A stretch of DNA of 11,616 nt from JAFGPJ01 sp964439135 (GTDB lineage: Bacteria > Planctomycetota > Phycisphaerae > Sedimentisphaerales > Anaerobacaceae): the NCBI GenBank assembly GCA_964439135.1, contig CAYTNN010000150.1, positions 1 through 11,616 on the forward strand, given 5' to 3'. Shown piece by piece: positions 1-5,045 of the stretch. The notes below the pieces were generated by a model. It was given only the letters and a program-made list of their open reading frames with translations, ran no database searches and was not told the origin of the DNA. Both the position numbers and the translations under genes were made by a program. Position 1 is the stretch's first letter. Each line of letters opens with the position of its first letter.

Positions 1-158
1 TTTGTTTTTTCAACTTAACCACGAATTAACACGAATAAACACCGGATTTCCTCTCATTTTTACCTTTTTTCTTCTATATTTCTCAATTCTTTCAACCCGG
101 CACCAGTGGTACGAGCTAAACTGTATTGTTTCGTACTGCGTTCTGCGTGATTGGACCT

Positions 159-187
159 ATCATTCATCAATAATCAATAATCATTTA
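159..187 (+). repeat. 29-bp direct repeat, copy 1
   Basis: Identical to 299-327. The core reads CATCAATAATCAATAATCAT and itself contains a tandem AATAATC step. The two starts lie 140 bp apart. It is not part of any coding region I can support. Confidence 0.85.
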
Positions 188-298
188 GTTTAGTATTATA
201 CGAACCGGGATGTTTGCCGTCGAGAAAATTCTAAATAAATCTCCGAGACTCGGCGTTTTCATATCTACCAAAGAGGGCACGTAGGACGCAGATAATTA

Positions 299-327
299 AT
301 CATTCATCAATAATCAATAATCATTTA
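299..327 (+). repeat. 29-bp direct repeat, copy 2
   Basis: Exact second copy of 159-187; the flanking sequences are unrelated, so the duplication is limited to the repeat itself. With only two copies and AT-rich simple content this is not a CRISPR array. It is more likely a dispersed intergenic repeat family of this genome. Confidence 0.85.
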
Positions 328-382
328 CTTGGGCCGCAGAGGTCAATAAGGTCAAAGAGAAGAGATCAAATAATCAATCCGT

Positions 383-432
383 CGCGCTTCGCGGCCGGAT
401 TTGCGCTCCGTTCCAATATCGAAGATCCGGCC
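383..432. repeat. GC-rich nested palindromes (REP-like)
   Basis: CGCG-CTT-CGCG (383-393) is a perfect short hairpin. It runs into GGCCGGAT (393-400), which pairs perfectly with ATCCGGCC at 425-432 across a 24-base loop. This GC-rich block stands out from the AT-rich surroundings and looks like a REP-type intergenic palindrome. It has no U-tract on either side that would make it a clear terminator. Confidence 0.4.
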
Positions 433-690
433 TTTCTTGGACGGAGTAAATCGTAAATAGTCAATGGCAAGGTCTCCGTGAGACGGCGTTCTTTACCCGA
501 TTTTCGATGCCGGTTCGTATTTTGGTTTTTCAATGCCCCTTTTTGCTCTAAAAAAGGCAGATTTCTCCATAATTTGGTAACTATTTTCACTCGGAGTGCC
601 ATAGGATTGTCACGCTTGGGATTTTTTCTTGCATTTTGATTCCATACACCTTATTTTAGAGAAATAGGGTTACGTTATCGCGACCTGTTA

Positions 691-699
691 TGTTATAAT
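691..699 (+). promoter_or_regulatory. Extended -10 promoter element for the pseudopilin gene
   Basis: The bases read TG-T-TATAAT: a perfect TATAAT hexamer (694-699) preceded by the TGN extension (691-693). No good -35 hexamer lies 16-18 bases upstream, which is usual for extended -10 promoters. Transcription would start near 706, leaving a leader of roughly 78 bases before the ATG at 784. The leader includes a small hairpin, ATAGA (755-759) with TCTAT (766-770). The promoter is predicted from sequence only. Confidence 0.5.
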
Positions 700-770
700 C
701 TACCAGACAAGCTCAACTGCGGATTGCATCAGGTGTAATTAGGGCGTTGGTCACATAGATCGTTGTCTAT

Positions 771-776
771 AAGAGG
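771..776 (+). promoter_or_regulatory. Ribosome binding site deciding the pseudopilin start
   Basis: AAGAGG lies 7 bases before the ATG at 784. An upstream in-frame TTG at 763 has no Shine-Dalgarno sequence before it, so the ATG at 784 is the better start; a second ATG follows immediately at 787. Confidence 0.5.
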
Positions 777-783
777 CAGAGCC

Positions 784-1644
784 ATGATGTGCGGGGCGAG
801 AAGATTCGGCAGGTTGGGCAAAAGGATTTCCGGCCGACAAAGCGGGTTTTTGGCGGGACGATTTAGAAGAAATCTCTCTCGCTGGGCGGGATTTACACTC
901 ATCGAGCTGCTCGTAGTGATTGCAATCGTCGCTTTGCTTCTGGCGATTATTTTGCCGGCGCTCCAAAGAGTCAGGAAGCAGGCCAGAGCGGTTGTCTGCC
1001 AAGCTAATCTCAAGCAGTGGGGGTCGGCACTGGCTCTATATGTGGAGGATAATAATGGAATTTTTCCACGTGAACGTCCCATATATATATTCCACCACGC
1101 AATGTCAGGTGAATATGGAAATGGAGTAAGATTCGAAGGCATTGATATTAAAGGAATTCTTTGCTGCCCCATGGCCACCAGATCTTCTGGAAGTCCGATA
1201 GGTTCAACATTCGAGGCATGGGAGTTACCTTACGATGATGTGTTAGTTAACGGTAGTTATGGGGGCAACTTATGGTTATTCCAAGGCCTGTATGATTTTT
1301 TCTATCCATTGGCTGACGAGGGCATAGACGTTTTCTCGCTCAGAGGCACTGCCAACATACCCGTGCTTCTCGATGCCATAGAGCCTGAGGAAACACCAAC
1401 CGATAAACGTGGACCACCAGATTATGAAGGGGGCCATACTTCATGGGGAACCTTCTGCATAAACCGTCACAACGGGCATATCAATGGCCTCTTCCTTGAT
1501 TGGTCGGTCAGAAGAATAGGTCTTAAGGAGCTATGGACGTTGAAGTGGACTCGCGATTTCAACACGTCTAACGAATGGACCAGCGCCGGGGGCGCCATGC
1601 CAGAAGACTGGCCGCCATGGATGAGGGGATTGAAGGACTATTAA
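784..1644 (+). CDS. Prepilin-type (pseudopilin-like) protein with H-X9-D C-terminal signature
   Basis: This 286-residue protein has the type IV prepilin/type II secretion pseudopilin N-terminus. A basic leader ends in glycine (G36), and after the predicted prepilin-peptidase cut comes FTLIELLVVIAIVALLLAII with the conserved Glu at mature position 5 (E41), followed by the long hydrophobic helix. Near the C-terminus, H229-X9-D239 followed by Trp matches the 'processing-associated H-X9-DG' pattern of planctomycete pseudopilins, with Trp in place of Gly. The tail is Trp-rich (LKELWTLKW, then EDWPPWM). Family knowledge places such proteins in the inner membrane or a surface fibre; the specific role is unknown. 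The 36-residue leader has about ten Arg/Lys and no acidic residue, much longer than canonical leaders. The gene is monocistronic here and converges on a glycoside hydrolase operon, so a link to polysaccharide binding or export is only an inference. The family is secure, the function is not. Confidence 0.88.
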   Translation: MMCGARRFGRLGKRISGRQSGFLAGRFRRNLSRWAGFTLIELLVVIAIVALLLAIILPALQRVRKQARAVVCQANLKQWGSALALYVEDNNGIFPRERPIYIFHHAMSGEYGNGVRFEGIDIKGILCCPMATRSSGSPIGSTFEAWELPYDDVLVNGSYGGNLWLFQGLYDFFYPLADEGIDVFSLRGTANIPVLLDAIEPEETPTDKRGPPDYEGGHTSWGTFCINRHNGHINGLFLDWSVRRIGLKELWTLKWTRDFNTSNEWTSAGGAMPEDWPPWMRGLKDY

Positions 1645-1843
1645 AATTTTAAAAATCTCCCCGTGACTCGCAGCTTGCTGCACGTGGCCTGTGCCCCGTG
1701 TCCTGTGGTCCGAGCGACTGAATGACGTTTTCGTCTTGTTTTATGCTTTTTTAACTTCATAATTGGACATTGCCTGTTCGATATTGGATATTCACAGAGA
1801 TTTTTGATGCTCGATTCTTACCTAATTCTCTAATTCGCTAAGA
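1645..1843. other. AT-rich gap between converging transcription units
   Basis: No coding sequence is supported here. It holds a short tandem-like phrase (CTAATTC at 1822-1828 and 1830-1836) and a phrase GTTCGATATTGGATATTC (1776-1793) echoing ATTGGACATT at 1762-1771. This resembles degenerate intergenic repeats I associate with planctomycete genomes, from memory only. A short perfect palindrome, GCAGC-TT-GCTGC (1670-1681), has too small a loop and no U-tract for a terminator. Confidence 0.5.
1724..1752 (+). terminator. Weak candidate terminator for the pseudopilin transcript
   Basis: GACG-TTTT-CGTC (1724-1735) forms a 4-bp stem. It is followed by a T-rich stretch ending in six T residues (1747-1752), about 80-110 bases after the pseudopilin stop codon. 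The stem is short, so this is a weak call; I saw no stronger intrinsic terminator in the gap. Confidence 0.2.
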
Positions 1844-2020
1844 TTATTTCCGCTTCACAAACGTTGTGTATATTGAATGGTCATTAGTTTTTGGCTTCTT
1901 GATTTGTGTAATTATACCTTTTGATTTTGCCATTGCTTTTAGCTCCTTTCCGGGGTCAAGATCCCCGAGTATGGAGCTAAAATCGCTGACTTGGGCCTCT
2001 GCTCTAACCCAATGCCTCAT
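1844..2020 (-). CDS. Small unrecognised protein, 58 codons (or 29 codons from an internal start)
   Basis: I do not recognise this protein. The frame opens at ATG 2020, 54 bases after the stop of the upstream beta-helix gene, and ends with TAA at 1844-1846. The first half is mixed (QVSDFSSILGDLDPGKELKA) and looks protein-like. The second half is Lys-rich and ends in VKRK. There is no signal peptide, membrane segment or cysteine. The first ATG has no clear Shine-Dalgarno site. An in-frame ATG at codon 30 (1931-1933) has a strong one, AAAGGAG, nine bases upstream, which would give a 29-residue basic peptide. That ribosome binding site lies inside a hairpin (listed separately). The ORF could be a cotranscribed small gene of the operon, the remnant of a larger gene, or a chance frame; composition makes the last less likely but does not exclude it. 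Confidence 0.4.
   Translation of the reverse strand: MRHWVRAEAQVSDFSSILGDLDPGKELKAMAKSKGIITQIKKPKTNDHSIYTTFVKRK
1937..1982 (-). promoter_or_regulatory. Long hairpin that would mask an internal ribosome binding site
   Basis: Read on the minus strand, TTTTAGCTCC (1982-1973) pairs perfectly with GGAGCTAAAA (1946-1937). Nested inside, CGGGG (1967-1963) pairs with CCCCG (1955-1951) around a 7-base loop, separated from the outer stem by small internal bulges (5 and 4 bases). The 3' arm contains the GGAG of the AAAGGAG Shine-Dalgarno site for the internal ATG at 1933, so folding would hide it. It is not a standard terminator: no U-run follows on either strand. Whether it regulates translation, stabilises the operon's mRNA end, or is incidental coding sequence cannot be told from here. 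Confidence 0.4.
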
Positions 2021-2074
2021 TCTGTGCCGCTTCTGCTGACGGGAGATAATGAATACTTAGGGGGATTGTCAGCA

Positions 2075-4999
2075 CTATCTGTTGCCGGTGAGGTCTCCAA
2101 AGCGCGTTTGGACGCTGTAGAGCGAAGATCGGGCCGTAATAAACAGAGTTCTGCGGTCCCTGCCGCCGAAGACGAGGCAGGTGGGGCGCTGAGGGACTTC
2201 GATAGTCTCGATGTGTTTGCCGGAGGGATCGAAGACGAGGATCTGGCCGGCAGCGATATATACATTGCCACGCGCATCTACCGCGACGTTCTCGCCGCCC
2301 TCATGGACAAACAGTCTCGGCTCGGTAAGCGTCCCATCGGACCCAACGCTGAAGGCCCAGGTTTTCAGTTCCGCTTCGTTGGTGACGTAGAAGGTTTTTC
2401 CCGCCACGGTGGGGGCTATCCGGAAGGCACGTAAAAGATCCGACAGCTTTGTGCCCCATTGAACGGCCCCGGTAGTGAAGTCTCGGCCGGCGGGAATGAA
2501 GGTGGTACCGTCGGGCGAGACGTAGTGAAACGGCTTGGGCATGGTCGAGTCCCGCATGAATCCGCTGTCGCCCATCCATCGATTTACCGGGAGAACCGCT
2601 ACCATACCCGGGCGCTGCGCTGCGGACTGAGGCTTGAGGGACACGATTTCACTATCGTCAACATCCGGGCGGAAAGCCAGCACGGTCCCATCGCCGTCGT
2701 ATGCGATGACCATCAGATTTCCTGCCTTGTCGAAGGCCAACTGAACGGGCTTCCGGGGAATGTCACGGACCGGCTCCACTCGATGTTTCTCCTGCGACCA
2801 CCGGTAAATGCGGCCCTCTCGCGCATCCGCAAAATAGACTTCGCCCCTGCTGTCGACAGCCGCACCGGCAATGTTCGAGAATCCTCCGGAGAGCTTTTCT
2901 ACCCTGGCTCCATCGGCAATAACTACCGAGCCCGCTGGAGGCCTCGCTGGGACTGGAGCTCCTGAAATGTCCAATACGGCCAGCTCAGTATCGCGGATTT
3001 CGACATCGGCGGTCGCCTCGAAAATGGTGCTGTCGAATGAAACCTTGCTGTTGCTGTAGCAGTGGAGGTTCCTGAAGCGAATATCGCTCGAATCGCTGAC
3101 TTTCACCGCGTATGGGAACGGCACAAAGCAACTGACCACGCGGTAGAAGAAGGTGTTGGCAAATTGGATATTGCTGGAACTCTCGATATCCAACGGCAGG
3201 GCTTTGGGGCCTTCTTCTCGCTCTTCCTCGAATTGCAGAGCGTAGAATCTCCAGTTCGAGGCGTTGCGAATGACCATCTCGTTGCTCACATGATGCTCGA
3301 GGGACATCGCGTAAATTCGGCCGCTGGTTGACGTATCGGAAATCTCCATTCCGGAGCTTGTGTAGGGGCTTGGCGTCCAGATGTCCTTGAAAGTTCCGCC
3401 GCCACCGTTAGTGACCCACAGACTGGCGTGCTGACTATTCCAGGCTTCGCGATTGCCCATTCGTCCGAAACGGCCTCTCTGTCCCGGGACCCTGGTTCCG
3501 TGTCCGCCGTGGAAACGGACATCGTTTATCATAGAATCCGCCCCGGCCATCCATTTGACACCGACGGCCCGGGCGTTGATCGCGCCGGTATAGACACCGA
3601 TGCCCGTGATGATATTGGTCCCGCCCTGCGGAGCCTCGATGACGGGCTTTGGCGGTCCCTGTCCCTGAAAGGCGGAGGTTGCGTCCGGCACATTGATAAC
3701 AGTGGCCGAAGGATTGAGCCCGATCAAGACGGTGTTCGGCCGGAGTTTCAGAGTGTCACTGACACAATACCATCCCATCGGCAGGTAAAGCGTTCGGTGC
3801 TGCGCGATAGCTTTCTTAAGAGCTGCTGTGTCGTCGGTCCAGCCGTCGCCCTTCGCTCCCAGCGTCCGAACGTTGACCCAGGTTGCGCCATCCGGAAGAC
3901 CGGGAATGTCAGACTTCACAGGAGCAGGCAGCTTGGTTACTTCGTGGGCCTCAAACGTTGTCTTAATCTGCCGGTCGGCACCCAGGCCGGTTATGTGCAG
4001 GCCGTGACTGAACTGCTCGACGACGTAAGTGGAGGCGATGCCGGCGATTGTCTTGCCGGTTTCCCGGAATTTGGCGAGGACCGGGACATTCCGGCAGACA
4101 ATGTTCCGGGCGTTAATCTGTATCCGGGCATTGTTCTGATTGCTGATAATCAGAGCCGGGCCGGTTATATTCTCAAGACGTGCATCACTCAGCCAGAGCT
4201 CGTCGGGTTTGTCGGGGACAATAGAGATAGCGGTGGGCACGTTTTTGAAATGAGGGCGTACCACCGCAAGGCCGGCCTCATCGCAACTGATGGCCGCCTC
4301 GCTCTGTCCCTCGAATGTACAGTCAATGACCAAAATAGGCCACCCGGGAGCGGACCTCTTGGTAATGATGCCGACCTGTCCTCCGTGAAAGTGCAGGTCC
4401 TCAACCTCGTTGCCGATATCCTTCAATCCCGCTCGGGCCGAACCGAGCCGGAAGTCCATGTGCGAAAGATAGCAGTGCTGCGCAACGTGGAAGCGGACGG
4501 CGATGGCCGCAGGATTGCCCGGGGCGATCTCGATATCGATATTGCTCATGGCACTGTAGAACGTGCCGGCACCGCCATCCCGCGGGGGATCATTGCTTCT
4601 ACCGCGTCCGCGCCCTCCCGAGAAGAACAACATATACTTCTCGTCTCCATCCTGGAAACCCAGAGTGTTCTCAGCGAGGGTAAAAACCGGCCGGTTGTCA
4701 CCATAGCCGATCAGACGTACGCCGGGCCAGACGTAGATGGTTTTCGTGAGCCGGTACGTCCCATCCGGAATGAACAGAACTCCGGCTCCAGTGCTCGACG
4801 CGACCTTGTCAATCGCCTCCTGCAAAGCTAATGAATCATCGCCGATTCCATCGCCATGGACGGGAAATTTCTCCGGCGTCAGGTAGATCGCCGCCGGGTC
4901 GTTTAGACGCGAATTGTAAAAAGAGGCCCCGCTACCAAGACATGGTGACCCAACGATAAACATGAGGCAAAGCCAAAATAGTAATGATTTCAGACTCAT
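2075..4999 (-). CDS. Exported tandem beta-helix GH55/pectate-lyase-3-like protein fused to an SMP-30-type beta-propeller
   Basis: The protein has 974 residues, with a signal peptide (1 to about 25, hydrophobic LLFWLCLMFIV). The first right-handed beta-helix module opens at about 45-115 (GDGIGDDSLALQEAI, then GTYRLTKTI). A second opens at 372-430 (GAKGDGWTDDTAALKKAI). This is the doubled pectate_lyase_3 arrangement typical of GH55 exo-beta-1,3-glucanases. SLEHH near 566-570 and the acidic run at 591-596 may form the active site, by analogy only. Residues about 700-965 look like an SMP-30/gluconolactonase or NHL propeller. Repeats such as AAVDSRGEVYFADA (713-726) and VAVDARGNVYIAAG (905-918), and FGGRDRRTLFITARSSLY (944-961), match the SMP-30 C-terminus closely. 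The start at ATG 4999 has only a weak GGGA site. It follows the GH116 gene by 46 bases. An isolated TATAAT at 5020-5015 is too close to the ATG to be convincing. Substrate (beta-1,3-glucan or pectic) is unproven. Confidence 0.8.
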   Translation of the reverse strand: MSLKSLLFWLCLMFIVGSPCLGSGASFYNSRLNDPAAIYLTPEKFPVHGDGIGDDSLALQEAIDKVASSTGAGVLFIPDGTYRLTKTIYVWPGVRLIGYGDNRPVFTLAENTLGFQDGDEKYMLFFSGGRGRGRSNDPPRDGGAGTFYSAMSNIDIEIAPGNPAAIAVRFHVAQHCYLSHMDFRLGSARAGLKDIGNEVEDLHFHGGQVGIITKRSAPGWPILVIDCTFEGQSEAAISCDEAGLAVVRPHFKNVPTAISIVPDKPDELWLSDARLENITGPALIISNQNNARIQINARNIVCRNVPVLAKFRETGKTIAGIASTYVVEQFSHGLHITGLGADRQIKTTFEAHEVTKLPAPVKSDIPGLPDGATWVNVRTLGAKGDGWTDDTAALKKAIAQHRTLYLPMGWYCVSDTLKLRPNTVLIGLNPSATVINVPDATSAFQGQGPPKPVIEAPQGGTNIITGIGVYTGAINARAVGVKWMAGADSMINDVRFHGGHGTRVPGQRGRFGRMGNREAWNSQHASLWVTNGGGGTFKDIWTPSPYTSSGMEISDTSTSGRIYAMSLEHHVSNEMVIRNASNWRFYALQFEEEREEGPKALPLDIESSSNIQFANTFFYRVVSCFVPFPYAVKVSDSSDIRFRNLHCYSNSKVSFDSTIFEATADVEIRDTELAVLDISGAPVPARPPAGSVVIADGARVEKLSGGFSNIAGAAVDSRGEVYFADAREGRIYRWSQEKHRVEPVRDIPRKPVQLAFDKAGNLMVIAYDGDGTVLAFRPDVDDSEIVSLKPQSAAQRPGMVAVLPVNRWMGDSGFMRDSTMPKPFHYVSPDGTTFIPAGRDFTTGAVQWGTKLSDLLRAFRIAPTVAGKTFYVTNEAELKTWAFSVGSDGTLTEPRLFVHEGGENVAVDARGNVYIAAGQILVFDPSGKHIETIEVPQRPTCLVFGGRDRRTLFITARSSLYSVQTRFGDLTGNR

Positions 5000-5045
5000 A
5001 TCATTTTCCCATTAATTATAAGTGTTATTAAGTTGACGAAAAAGA

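Larger units (their letters stand above)
198..520. repeat. Inverted repeat pair ATACGAACCGG bounding a 323-bp segment
   Basis: ATACGAACCGGGAT at 198-211 is matched on the opposite strand by ATGCCGGTTCGTAT at 507-520: 13 of 14 positions pair, with the first 11 perfect. The segment contains repeat copy 2 and the GC-rich palindromic patch. No target-site duplication is evident at the outer ends and no transposase is present, so a miniature transposable element is only one possible reading; chance similarity is not excluded. Confidence 0.3.
1..690. other. AT-rich intergenic region with repeat debris, no convincing gene
   Basis: I see no gene I can support here. The left end (about 17-45) carries a phrase of the type ACGAATTAACACGAATAA, which I associate with dispersed intergenic repeats in planctomycete and related genomes (recollection, not a search result). 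Two identical 29-bp copies of a TAATCAATAATCA-rich repeat, an inverted repeat and a GC-rich palindromic patch are listed separately. Two related hairpin-like phrases, CTCCGAGACTCGGCG at 241-255 and CTCCGTGAGACGGCG at 474-488, suggest further degenerate repeat copies. Open frames on both strands (2-193 plus, 366-602 minus) lack a ribosome binding site and recognisable domains. Confidence 0.6.

Noticed and set aside
2..193. 63-codon plus-strand frame at the left edge
   Set aside because: It begins in an ACGAATTAACACGAATAA-type repeat and ends in the 29-bp direct repeat, with no ribosome binding site.
159..327. CRISPR array
   Set aside because: There are only two copies, AT-rich and internally repetitive, with a 111-base gap and no cas genes.
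366..602. 78-codon minus-strand frame, Arg/Lys-rich
   Set aside because: There is no Shine-Dalgarno site, no domain, and it overlaps the palindromic repeat patch. It looks like a frame through intergenic repeats; homologues in syntenic positions with coding bias would reverse this.
1937..1982. Hairpin as an intrinsic terminator for the converging genes
   Set aside because: The stem is strong but neither strand has a U-run directly after it; on the minus strand the 3' arm is instead a ribosome binding site followed by an ATG.
3428..4831. 467-codon open frame on the plus strand, opposite the beta-helix gene
   Set aside because: It lies wholly antisense to a protein with a clear signal peptide and recognisable domains, has no domain or ribosome binding site of its own, and long antisense frames are expected over GC-biased coding sequence.
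5015..5020. TATAAT on the minus strand upstream of the beta-helix gene, as an internal promoter
   Set aside because: It lies only 15 bases from the ATG, has no -35 or TGN extension, and the short gap is AT-rich; operon read-through explains expression more simply.
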